From Kofleriaceae bacterium (GTDB taxonomy: Bacteria; Myxococcota_A; Polyangia; Haliangiales; Haliangiaceae): 64,000 nt of DNA. The stretch spans positions 62,001 to 126,000 of the forward strand of contig JACKDR010000021.1 in the NCBI GenBank assembly GCA_020633495.1, written 5' to 3'. A model generated the notes under the pieces. That model saw nothing but the letters and a program-made list of their open reading frames with translations, was not told where the DNA came from and searched no databases. Every line of letters starts with the position of its first letter. Position 1 is the first letter of the stretch. A program made the position numbers and the translations under genes. Below, one piece after another: positions 51,893-59,265 of this stretch.

Positions 51893-52359
51893 ACCGTCTG
51901 CCCGTCGATCTCGAGGCGCTCGATCTGGATCTCCAGGGTCTCGAGCGCGACCTCGCTGTTCTTGGCGTTGAACGACGGCCCGGTGTACTTCGACGCCCAC
52001 GCCCGGGTCAGGTTCCAGCGCATGACCTCCTGCCCGGCCTCGTTCTTGAGGATGATCGAGCCGTCGGTGCGCAGGTTGCCGTAGTCGCCGGTGACGCCGC
52101 GCCGGATCCAGTTCCACAGCGCGAGGTCGCCGATCACGCCACGCTTGAGCGTGACCGCCTTGTACTTGGCGAGCCCGGGCAGCTTGCGGTGGCGCATCTC
52201 CTCCGAGCCGTTGCGATACTCGATCGCGACGACCTCGGCCTCGAGGCCCGAGACCTCCGCGAACGAGCCCCGCACCGCGGTGCCGTCGTCGCTGACGCCG
52301 GTGAGGATGACCTCGAAGTTGAAGCCCCCGTAGGGGTCGTTGCGATAGACCAGTGCCAT
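51889..52359 (-). CDS. Tube protein 1 (gp19-like, Afp1/Pvc1 type)
   Basis: 156 residues, the usual length of major tube subunits. Landmarks: NDPYGGFNFEVILTGV, FAEVSGLEAEVVAIEYRNGS, KLPGLAKYKAVTLKRGVIGD and ALETLEIQIERLEI. Hexamers stack to form the inner tube that carries cargo. ATG at 52359 with GAGGAG before it. Confidence 0.92.
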   Translation of the reverse strand: MALVYRNDPYGGFNFEVILTGVSDDGTAVRGSFAEVSGLEAEVVAIEYRNGSEEMRHRKLPGLAKYKAVTLKRGVIGDLALWNWIRRGVTGDYGNLRTDGSIILKNEAGQEVMRWNLTRAWASKYTGPSFNAKNSEVALETLEIQIERLEIDGQTV

Positions 52360-52381
52360 CGGTCATCTCCTCGGTGCGGGC

Positions 52382-54661
52382 TCAGGCCTGGGCCTTGGAC
52401 TCCAGCGTCTTCTGCTGGATCCGGAAGATCACGAACTCGGCCGGCTTGACCGGCGCGATGCCGATCACGCAGATCAGCCGGCCATTGTCGATGTCGTCCT
52501 GCGACATCGTCGAGTGATCGCAGCGGACGAAGAACGCCTCGTCGGCCTTGCCGCCCTGCAGCGCGCCGCCCCGCCACACGCTGGTGAGGAAGTTGCTCAC
52601 CGACTGCCGGACCCGGGCCCAGGTCGGCTCGTCGTTGGGCTCGAAGACCACCCACTGGGTGCCCTCGTCGATGCTCTCCTCGACGAAGATGAACAGGCGC
52701 CGGACGCTGACGTACTTCCACGCCATGTCCGAGGTCAGGCACCGCGCCCCCCACACCCGGGTGCCCCGGTTGGGGAAGAAGCGCAGCGCGTTGATCGCCT
52801 TGGGGTTGAGCATGTCCTGCTCGCGCTTGGTGATCTCGAGCTGCAGGCCGTGCTTGCCGTTGCTCTGGTCGATGCCGCGGATGACCTCGTTGGCGGGCGC
52901 CTTGTGGACGCCGCGCTCGACGTCGACCCGGGCGTAGATGCCGGCGACGTGCGCCGACGGCGCGACGTCGACGGTCTTGCTCGCGAACGGGTCGCGGACC
53001 GCGATCCACGGCCAGTACAACGCGGCGTACTTGGTGTCGAACGGCTCCCGCCAGGCCCGGACCTTGTCGGGGGTGTCGACCTGGCGCGGCGGATCGATCA
53101 CGGCGAACCGGTCCTGCAGGGCCTCGCAGTGCTGGATCAGCGCCGCGTGGACCACGCTCGAGGTCACCCCCGGCACCAGGCAGATCGAGATCTCGTCGAC
53201 GTCCTCGAGCGCGAGGATCCCGGTGCGCTTGCCGGGGCCGCCGTCGGCGCCGACGAAGTCGTCGACCTTGAGCGACGCCAGGTTGTCGTCGCCGCCGGCG
53301 CTCAGCGCGACCCGCCCGCCCGAGCCGCGGATCGCGGTGCCTGGATCGGTCCTCGGCAGGTCGCCGAGCAGGAAGATGTCCGGCATCGCGCCCCGCACGC
53401 GCACCAGCCCGGAGGCGGCGGCGAGCCGGGTCGGCAGGAAGCTGGCGCTGGGCTCGGCGCCGCGGCTGACCCGCAGCCCCTGCAGCGCCTCCGAGGTGCC
53501 GGCGTAGGCGGCCGAGACGTCGAGCTCGATCAGGCGGATCCGGTGGCCCTCGAGCAGCAGCACGGCGTCGGGGATCGCGTCGACCAGCTCGACGCTGCGC
53601 CCTTGCGGCGCCGCCTTGACCCGGGAGAAGTGCTTGGCGGTGCCGCTGTCGACCTCGACCAGGGCGTCCTGGTAGAGCGACGCCGCGCCCCAGACGTCGA
53701 CGATCGCCTTGGCGGTGCCGGCGCCGGCGCGCTTGACGAACGGCAGCCGGCGCACCTGGGTGCCACTCGGCTGGGTCAGCGGGCGGTCGAGCGTGAGCTG
53801 GCCGGCCGCCGGCGCCGCGGCGAGCTGGTAGCGCGCGCCGGCGATCTCGACCCAGTCGCCCTGCGCGAAGTCGGCGGTGCTCGCGACGTCGATCACGGCG
53901 ACGTTGGCGGCGTCGGTGGTGGTGTCGGTGACCGGCCGCTTCTCGGCGGGGTCGGCCAGCAGGTTGAGGCTGGCGGCCACCATGGGCTTGACCACGACGC
54001 TGACGCTCTTGCCCCAGGCGCCGGCGGCGCTGGCCTCGAGGTCGACCGCGACGCCGGGCGCCGGCGTCGCCGGCAGGCCGCGCACGACGACGAAGTCGCG
54101 CCCGGCGACGACGTCGAGCGGCAGCCCGGGGGCGGCGAAGGTGACCTCCTGCTTCTGGTCGTCGTAGCCCTGGACCGCGAGGTCGGGGGCCTGGGCGACG
54201 CCGTTGACCACCAGCGTCAGCGCGGTGCCGGTGGCGACACCGATCAGGTGCTCGAGCTTGAGCACCAGGCCGCCGGCCTTGGCCGGCCCGCTGACCATCG
54301 GCGACACGCCGCTGGCCAGCTGCAGCGACGCCTTGGTCGCGCCGCTGGCGACGGCGCGGCGCACGTACAGGCGCTGGCCACCGTTGTCGAAGAAGCCCTT
54401 GACCGCGAGCGGGAAGCTCCAGAACTCGCCGAGCTCGGCGTCCGCCGACCACTTGCGCCGGGTCGCGTCGTCGACCGTGACCGCGCCGCCGAACTGGCGC
54501 TGGAAGTCGGCGAAGCTGGTGACCAGCACCGGCTTGCCCTGATCGGGGCCTCGCGCGGTCACCCCGACCGCGCCCGCGGTGGACGTGCTCACGCCTTCGA
54601 TCGGCTTGGGACCGGCGTCGATCTCCTCGACGTAGACTCCGGGGCTCAGGTACTCGGGCAT
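52382..54661 (-). CDS. Contractile sheath protein 1
   Basis: 759 residues. Starts MPEYLSPGVYVEEIDAGPKP, the hallmark opening of contractile sheaths, then a large variable insert (about residues 140-430, beta-rich, outer decoration), and the conserved C-terminal core (RHIPANEVIRGID-like segment reading HKAPANEVIRGIDQ, then ALRFFPNRGTRVWGAR and FVEESIDEGTQWVVFEPND). Longer than most eCIS sheaths because of the insert. It would be the main sheath, with sheath 2 as variant. Confidence 0.92.
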   Translation of the reverse strand: MPEYLSPGVYVEEIDAGPKPIEGVSTSTAGAVGVTARGPDQGKPVLVTSFADFQRQFGGAVTVDDATRRKWSADAELGEFWSFPLAVKGFFDNGGQRLYVRRAVASGATKASLQLASGVSPMVSGPAKAGGLVLKLEHLIGVATGTALTLVVNGVAQAPDLAVQGYDDQKQEVTFAAPGLPLDVVAGRDFVVVRGLPATPAPGVAVDLEASAAGAWGKSVSVVVKPMVAASLNLLADPAEKRPVTDTTTDAANVAVIDVASTADFAQGDWVEIAGARYQLAAAPAAGQLTLDRPLTQPSGTQVRRLPFVKRAGAGTAKAIVDVWGAASLYQDALVEVDSGTAKHFSRVKAAPQGRSVELVDAIPDAVLLLEGHRIRLIELDVSAAYAGTSEALQGLRVSRGAEPSASFLPTRLAAASGLVRVRGAMPDIFLLGDLPRTDPGTAIRGSGGRVALSAGGDDNLASLKVDDFVGADGGPGKRTGILALEDVDEISICLVPGVTSSVVHAALIQHCEALQDRFAVIDPPRQVDTPDKVRAWREPFDTKYAALYWPWIAVRDPFASKTVDVAPSAHVAGIYARVDVERGVHKAPANEVIRGIDQSNGKHGLQLEITKREQDMLNPKAINALRFFPNRGTRVWGARCLTSDMAWKYVSVRRLFIFVEESIDEGTQWVVFEPNDEPTWARVRQSVSNFLTSVWRGGALQGGKADEAFFVRCDHSTMSQDDIDNGRLICVIGIAPVKPAEFVIFRIQQKTLESKAQA

Positions 54662-54675
54662 CGCGATCCTCGCTG

Positions 54676-55326
54676 TCAGGTGAGGGTGAAGACGACCTGG
54701 GCGCGGAGCTCGTCGGGGACCGTCACCGGGAACGTCCCGGTGCGACCGTCGAGCGCCGCGACGTCGATGAGGGACATGCCGACCGGTGCGCGTGGCAGCG
54801 GCAGCGCGAACTCGCCGTCGCGCTCGGTCAGGACCTGGAGCTGGTCGAACTCGACCAGCGCGGTCGCGACCGGCGACGCGTCGGGGTTGACGACGTAGCC
54901 GCGCAGCACCGGCCCGCGCGCGTCGATCGGGTGAGCCGGGCGCGGCAACAGGGCGACGGCGAGCGGGCCCGCGGGCAGCACCGCGGGCGGCGTCGACGCG
55001 TCCCACGGGTGCACCGTGGCGACCTCGCCGTCCTTGAGCTCCCACAGGTACCGCGGCTGGTACAGCTCGGCGTCGACGCGCACGCGGTAGTCGCGCGGCG
55101 CCCGGCCGCGGGCGTCGACGTGACGCTCGAGGTACGGGTAGAACGCCAGGCCCGGGCGCAGCCAGCGCGGCGCGCGCCCGGTGTCGTGCCAGCCACCGGC
55201 GCCGTCGTCGACGTCGAGGGACATCGTCACGCGGCCCCGCGGCGGCCGGCCGTCGTGCTCGTGGAAGACGCGGACCGTGAGGCCGGCGTACAGGTCGCGA
55301 CGCTCGATCTCGAGCCAGTCGGTCAC
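54676..55326 (-). CDS. eCIS-linked protein with carboxypeptidase-regulatory-like C-terminus
   Basis: 216 residues, not assigned to a named eCIS family. The C-terminal 75 residues (PVLRGYVVNPDASPVATALVEFDQ, then ERDGEFALPLPRAP) have the beta-sandwich pattern of carboxypeptidase-regulatory-like or carbohydrate-binding folds, seen on surface-exposed modules. N-terminal half is beta-rich and Arg-rich. GTG start overlaps the DUF4255 stop; sheath 1 begins 14 bases after its stop. A decoration or cap-associated protein is plausible. Confidence 0.55.
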   Translation of the reverse strand: MTDWLEIERRDLYAGLTVRVFHEHDGRPPRGRVTMSLDVDDGAGGWHDTGRAPRWLRPGLAFYPYLERHVDARGRAPRDYRVRVDAELYQPRYLWELKDGEVATVHPWDASTPPAVLPAGPLAVALLPRPAHPIDARGPVLRGYVVNPDASPVATALVEFDQLQVLTERDGEFALPLPRAPVGMSLIDVAALDGRTGTFPVTVPDELRAQVVFTLT

Positions 55327-55910
55327 GACGGCCCCTCGGGACGGGCCACCCGCAACCGGCGGCTGCGCACCGCCGGCGCGTCGGAGATGTCGCGGCCGTC
55401 GATGTGGACCACCCGCACCTCGTAGTTGGCCGACAGCCGGTAGTGACCGCCGATCGCGCGCCAGACGTGGGTCCGGTCCTCGAGCGACAGCGGCACCATC
55501 GTGACGTGGATGGCCTCGTTGTCGGGGCGCAGGCTGCCGACCAGCTCGGCGCCGGCGATGATCGCGTGATCGTAGAGGCTCTGGATCGCGCGCCCGAGGA
55601 TCAGGTGGTCCGACAGCGGCGCGCCGCTCCACGGCGTGACCAGGTAGCGCAGCAGCAGGCACGCCGGCGGACGCCGGGTGACGATGCGTCCGGTCGCCGG
55701 ATCGACGACGCGCTCGTTGGGCCGGTTGCGCGCGCTCGGATCCTCGATCGCCTCGTAGAGGGTGAGGGTCAGCAGCGGCGCCGGCGGCGGCACCGCGATC
55801 GGCGTCGACAGATCGTCGATCTGACAGACCGCGCCCACCGCGACGAGATCGTCGGCGAGCACGGCCTGCAGGGTCGCGGTCACGTCGCTGATCGCGTTGA
55901 AGTCGGCCAC
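55323..55910 (-). CDS. DUF4255 / Pvc16 N-terminal-domain protein (eCIS cap/terminator)
   Basis: 195 residues. Matches the DUF4255 family, represented by Pvc16/Afp16: start DFNAISDVTATLQAVLADDL, then LLTLTLYEAIEDPSARNRPN, CLLLRYLVTPWSG, DHLILGRAIQSLYDH. In PVC the homologue caps the tube at the end away from the baseplate and sets tail end. GTG at 55910 is the only possible start: an in-frame TGA lies three codons before. It is the first gene of the 28-kb operon. With the predicted sigma-54 start site at about 55915 the mRNA leader would be only about five bases, so translation may be leaderless. Confidence 0.88.
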   Translation of the reverse strand: MADFNAISDVTATLQAVLADDLVAVGAVCQIDDLSTPIAVPPPAPLLTLTLYEAIEDPSARNRPNERVVDPATGRIVTRRPPACLLLRYLVTPWSGAPLSDHLILGRAIQSLYDHAIIAGAELVGSLRPDNEAIHVTMVPLSLEDRTHVWRAIGGHYRLSANYEVRVVHIDGRDISDAPAVRSRRLRVARPEGPS

Positions 55911-55925
55911 GCGGCGTCAGCCACG

Positions 55926-55942
55926 AGCAACCGACGTGCCGG
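55926..55942 (-). promoter_or_regulatory. Sigma-54 promoter of the eCIS operon
   Basis: On the reverse strand it reads CGGCACGTCGGTTGCT, with GG (55940-55939) and GC (55928-55927) exactly ten bases apart. Consensus is TGGCACG-N4-TTGCW; only the first base differs. Predicted transcription start is near 55915, five bases before the GTG at 55910. The adjacent gene encodes a sigma-54 activator, which strongly supports the reading. The very short leader is the main argument against. Confidence 0.65.
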
Positions 55943-56015
55943 CGCGCCCGCGCCCGGCGCCCGTGTCAGACCGAGCACTTGCGCCAGCGTCGCCGCGCGC
56001 GCGCCCGGCAGCCAC

Positions 56016-56029
56016 GATCCACGTGGATC
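56016..56029. promoter_or_regulatory. 14-bp perfect palindrome overlapping the first repeat
   Basis: GATCCACGTGGATC is a perfect palindrome at the first of the 18-bp repeats. Fis-type helix-turn-helix domains of sigma-54 activators bind such dyads; the following copies are weaker half-sites. Confidence 0.5.
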
Positions 56030-56089
56030 GATCCTGCCACCTGGACCGATCGCGCCACGTGGATCGTCGCTGCCACGTCGGCGCGACGC
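56018..56089. repeat. Four 18-bp direct repeats (candidate enhancer sites)
   Basis: Units at 56018 tccacgtggatcgatcct, 56036 gccacctggaccgatcgc, 56054 gccacgtggatcgtcgct and 56072 gccacgtcggcgcgacgc. They are graded, the last being most diverged. Distance to the predicted start site is about 103-174 bases, the normal range for sigma-54 upstream activator sequences. Confidence 0.7.
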
Positions 56090-56154
56090 CGAGCCCCCGG
56101 CGGGCGCGCCGGTGCGCCGCCGCTGCCGCGCGCGCGTCGCGTCGCCGGCGCGCG

Positions 56155-56199
56155 CCACGCCACGCCACGCCACGCCACGCCACGCCACGCCACGCCACG
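56155..56199. repeat. CCACG microsatellite, nine copies
   Basis: Nine perfect consecutive copies of the 5-mer CCACG. It lies just downstream of the activator gene stop (56222, reverse strand). The 5-bp unit would make any reading frame shift with copy number, so it is noncoding. It could vary in length between cells. Confidence 0.85.
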
Positions 56200-56221
56200 C
56201 CGCGGGCCGGGCCGCCCCCGT

Positions 56222-57205
56222 TCAGTGTCGTGGCGCGGTCACGCCGTGCTTGCGCATCAGCTCGAAGAACGTGCGGCGCGGCTTGCCCACCGAGCGCGCC
56301 GCCTGCGCGATGTTGCCGGCGGCGGCGTCGAGCGCACCGACGATCGCCTCGCGCTCGAACTCCTGCACGACCGCGGCCTTGGCGTCGTCGAAGTTCACCA
56401 CCGGCGCGGCCGTGGCGCGCCCGGCGCTCGCGCTGGCGCCGTGGCCGCTGCCGTGGCCAAACGGCAGATCGGCCGGCTCGACGGCGCGCCCGAGCTCGAG
56501 GCAGGTCAGGTAGCGCACGCAGTTCTCGAGCTCGCGGACGTTGCCGGGCCAGTCGTGCGCCGCCAGCGCGCCGCGCGCCGCGTCGCTGACGACGATCGGC
56601 GGCAGCTGGTACTCCGCGGCGTACCAGCCGCGGTAGGCCTCGAAGATCGCGTCGATGTCGGCGGGCCGCTCGCGCAGCGGAGGGATCTCGATGGGCGCGA
56701 CCCGGATGCGGAACAGCAGGTCCTCGCGGAAGGTCCCCGCCTGGGTGGCGGCGATCAGATCGGCGTTGCTGGCCGCGACGATGCGCACGTCGGCGGTGCG
56801 CACCCGGGTGTCGCCGAGCCGGCGGTACTCCCGCTCCTGCAGGAAGCGGAGCAGCTTGACCTGGTTGCGCAGCGACAGCGCGTCGATCTCGTCGAAGAAC
56901 AGCGTGCCGCCCTTGGCCTCCTCGACCAGCCCCGGCGCGCACGGGCGCGCGCCGGTGAACGCACCGGCGACGTGGCCGAACAGCTCGTTCTCGAGCAGCT
57001 CGCCCGGCATCGCGCCGCAGTTGAGCGCGACGAACGGCCGCGCCGCGCGCCGGCTCTCGGCGTGCACCGTGCGCGCGTACATCTCCTTGCCGACGCCGCT
57101 CGGCCCCAGGATCAGGATCTCGATGTCGCGCCGGGCCAGCCGGCCGATCCGCTCGAGGATCTCGCGATGCGCCTCACTCCGTCCAGTCCACGGCTTGTGC
57201 GGCAT
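56222..57205 (-). CDS. Sigma-54-dependent activator (AAA+ plus Fis-type HTH), no sensor domain
   Basis: 327 residues. AAA+ core from about residue 8: Walker A GPSGVGKE, the GAFTGA loop that contacts sigma-54 (HVAGAFTGARP), Walker B GGTLFFDEID, Arg-finger region RLGDTRVRTADVRIVAASN and FREDLLFRIRV. The C-terminus (residues about 285-325) is a Fis helix-turn-helix (VGALDAAAGNIAQAARSVGK, PRRTFFELMRKHGV). There is no N-terminal receiver, GAF, PAS or FHA domain, so activity must be controlled by expression or a partner protein, as in HrpS or PspF. ATG at 57205 follows GGAGGGGGG. It is placed 311 bases upstream of the eCIS operon in the same direction and is its likely activator. Confidence 0.9.
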   Translation of the reverse strand: MPHKPWTGRSEAHREILERIGRLARRDIEILILGPSGVGKEMYARTVHAESRRAARPFVALNCGAMPGELLENELFGHVAGAFTGARPCAPGLVEEAKGGTLFFDEIDALSLRNQVKLLRFLQEREYRRLGDTRVRTADVRIVAASNADLIAATQAGTFREDLLFRIRVAPIEIPPLRERPADIDAIFEAYRGWYAAEYQLPPIVVSDAARGALAAHDWPGNVRELENCVRYLTCLELGRAVEPADLPFGHGSGHGASASAGRATAAPVVNFDDAKAAVVQEFEREAIVGALDAAAGNIAQAARSVGKPRRTFFELMRKHGVTAPRH

Positions 57206-57415
57206 GCCCCCCTCCGTGTAACGCGTCGCCGTCACGCGCACCGGCGAGTCTGCCCACATCAGCACGACGCTGACAATCACCCCAGCTGGTGGACGACGCG
57301 ATCACACCGCGCAAAGTGTGGCAAGCCGCCGGCAGTCGAGCGCGCACACGTAAGCATCGACACGGGTCGAAGGTCTCACTCGGCGCGACCGGTAGCGCGC
57401 CCCACAGACCGGCGC
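57206..57415. other. Gap upstream of the activator gene
   Basis: 210 bases between the activator start and the end of msrB. It should hold the activator promoter. No clear sigma-54 motif or repeat was seen; composition is somewhat less GC-rich than around it. Confidence 0.4.
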
Positions 57416-57871
57416 CTACGCGCCGCGCAGCTCGAGGGGCTGGCCGTCGTCGACGAAGTCGAGCGACACCGAGTTCAGACAGTAGCGCTCGCCGGTCGGC
57501 GGCGGCCCGTCGTCGAACACGTGGCCGAGGTGGCCGTCGCAGCGGCGGCATCGGATCTCGGTGCGCATCATGCCGTGGCTGACGTCGCGGATGAACGCGA
57601 CGTGATCCTTGTCGAACGGCTGGAAGAAGCTGGGCCAGCCGGTGCCGGAGTCGAACTTGGCGTCGGAGCGGAACAGCGGCAGGCCGCACAGCCGGCACAC
57701 GTAGACGCCCGTCTTCTTGTTGTCGAGGAAGACGCCGCAGAACGGGCGCTCGGTGCCCTGGTGCAGGACCACGTGGCGCTCCTCGGGGGTCAGCGCCTCG
57801 GCCAGCCGCGCGATCGTGTCGTCGGCCAGCCGCGTGAGATCGTAGCCGGAGGCGGATCGGGTGGAGCTCAT
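57416..57871 (-). CDS. msrB: Peptide-methionine (R)-S-oxide reductase
   Basis: 151 residues. The zinc-binding Cys pairs are CRLCG and CRRCDGHLGHVFDDGP; the catalytic Cys is in GERYCLNSVSL; substrate-binding WPSFFQPF is also present. All diagnostic MsrB features are intact. It repairs the R epimer of methionine sulfoxide in proteins. ATG at 57871 (an in-frame ATG at 57889 adds six residues). Divergent to the haem protein gene. Confidence 0.95.
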   Translation of the reverse strand: MSSTRSASGYDLTRLADDTIARLAEALTPEERHVVLHQGTERPFCGVFLDNKKTGVYVCRLCGLPLFRSDAKFDSGTGWPSFFQPFDKDHVAFIRDVSHGMMRTEIRCRRCDGHLGHVFDDGPPPTGERYCLNSVSLDFVDDGQPLELRGA

Positions 57872-57948
57872 GGGAGAGGCATACGCCACAAGGGTGCCCG
57901 TGGGTACGCTCCCGGTGCCGTGGCATCGGATCCCGACGGCGTGCCAAG

Positions 57949-59265
57949 ATGGTGGGGTTGGGGAACCGCACGCTCGTCTGTCGCCCGGCCGTGACCGGGG
58001 TCATCGCCGTGGCCGTCGCCGCCGTCGCCGCCGCCTGCGGCCACGACGCCGCCAGGCGCGATCCCCCGCCGACCCGGATCGTCCTGCCGCCGCTGCTGGC
58101 GGCGATGCCGGCGCCGACCGCGACGCCGATCGATCCCGGCTACGTCGGCCCCGAGGTGTGCGGCGAGTGCCACGAGGCCAAGCTGGCCAGCGCGCGCAAG
58201 ACCAGCCACTTCCGCACCTCGCGGCCGGCGACCCCCGACGCGACCACCGCGCCGTTCGGCGGCGACGCCGAGGACGTGGTCGTGGCGTCGCCCGTCGATC
58301 CGCGGCTGCGGATCGTCCTGCTCGCCCAGGACGGCGGGCTGTGGCAGGTCGGCCTCGACGGCCGCAGCCAGGAGCGCGTCGCCCGCAAGGCCGACGTCGT
58401 GTTCGGCTCGGGCAAGCTGGGCCAGACGTTCCTGTACTGGGAGGGCCCGTTCCTCTACGAGCTGCCCGCGACCTACTTCGCGCCGCCGGTGGGCTGGCGG
58501 TTCTCGCCCGGCTACCACGAGGACCAGCTCGACTTCTCGCGGCCGGTGTTCGGCCAGTGCCTCGAGTGCCACGCGCTGTGGGCCCAGCCCGGCCGCCCCG
58601 ATCTGGTCTACGAGCACTCCTACGTCGGCGAGGTCCGCTGGGGCGTGACCTGCGAGAAGTGCCACGGCCCCGGCCGCGACCACGTCGCGTGGCACCGCGC
58701 CCACCCCGACGACACCGAGCCGCACGCGATCGTCGCGCCCGACGACCTCAGCCGCGAGCGCCGCGACGACATCTGCATGCTGTGCCACTCCGACCACGGC
58801 GAGGAGCTGCAGCCCGCGTTCTCGTTCCGCCCCGGCAAGGTGCTGCGCGAGTTCTACAGCGGACCGCGCCCCGGCGCGCCGCCGCCGCCGCCGGACCCCG
58901 GCAACGGCATGGCCGCGATGCCCGACGTCCACTCCAACAACCAGATGGACCGGCTGCGGCAGTCGGCGTGCTACCGCGGCAGCGCCGAGCTCGGCTGCGT
59001 CAGCTGCCACGACCCGCACACCTACGAGCGCGGCGACGCGGCGACGTTCAACGAGCGCTGCATGGCCTGCCACGACGCCGCGACGCTGTCACCGACCCGG
59101 GACGCCGCCGCCGGCCGCGCCGCGGTCCGCCACGACGGCGCGGCGCCGTGCGTCGACTGCCACATGCCGCGCGCCAGGACCGAGATCGCGCAGCGCCCCG
59201 GCGGCGAGGACGAGGCGCGCGCGATGATCCGCGATCACAAGATCGGGATCTACCCGGCGCCCTGA
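57949..59265 (+). CDS. Heptahaem c-type cytochrome lipoprotein
   Basis: 438 residues. Signal peptide with lipobox VAAAC (Cys about 30). Seven CXXCH sites: CGECH, CLECH, CEKCH, CMLCH, CVSCH, CMACH and CVDCH. It resembles cytochrome c554/NrfB-like multihaem proteins of envelopes in deltaproteobacteria; no catalytic Lys-ligated (CXXCK) haem is seen, so electron transfer is more likely than catalysis. Tail-to-tail 16-bp overlap with the following reverse-strand gene. Confidence 0.85.
   Translation: MVGLGNRTLVCRPAVTGVIAVAVAAVAAACGHDAARRDPPPTRIVLPPLLAAMPAPTATPIDPGYVGPEVCGECHEAKLASARKTSHFRTSRPATPDATTAPFGGDAEDVVVASPVDPRLRIVLLAQDGGLWQVGLDGRSQERVARKADVVFGSGKLGQTFLYWEGPFLYELPATYFAPPVGWRFSPGYHEDQLDFSRPVFGQCLECHALWAQPGRPDLVYEHSYVGEVRWGVTCEKCHGPGRDHVAWHRAHPDDTEPHAIVAPDDLSRERRDDICMLCHSDHGEELQPAFSFRPGKVLREFYSGPRPGAPPPPPDPGNGMAAMPDVHSNNQMDRLRQSACYRGSAELGCVSCHDPHTYERGDAATFNERCMACHDAATLSPTRDAAAGRAAVRHDGAAPCVDCHMPRARTEIAQRPGGEDEARAMIRDHKIGIYPAP

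Larger units (their letters stand above)
55911..56221. promoter_or_regulatory. Intergenic control region of the eCIS operon
   Basis: 311 bases between the sigma-54 activator gene and the first eCIS gene, both on the reverse strand. From operon start outward: a sigma-54 promoter (55926-55942), four 18-bp repeats (56018-56089), and a CCACG microsatellite (56155-56199). No gene is supported here; open frames across the repeats exist because repeats of 18 bp are multiples of three. Confidence 0.6.

Noticed and set aside
28369..55910. Prophage or type VI secretion system
   Set aside because: Sheath, tube and baseplate parts are present, but capsid, terminase, portal, integrase and lysis genes are absent, as are TssJLM membrane parts and ClpV. 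The AAA+ ATPase and DUF4255, LysM and gp25 set are eCIS features.
56155..56199. CRISPR-like array
   Set aside because: Unit is only 5 bp with no spacers.
55897..56589. Forward open frame with HVDRSx repeats over the 18-bp repeats
   Set aside because: The repeat period is a multiple of three, so any frame appears repetitive. It runs antisense into the activator gene and has no start signal. The region is better explained as a control region.
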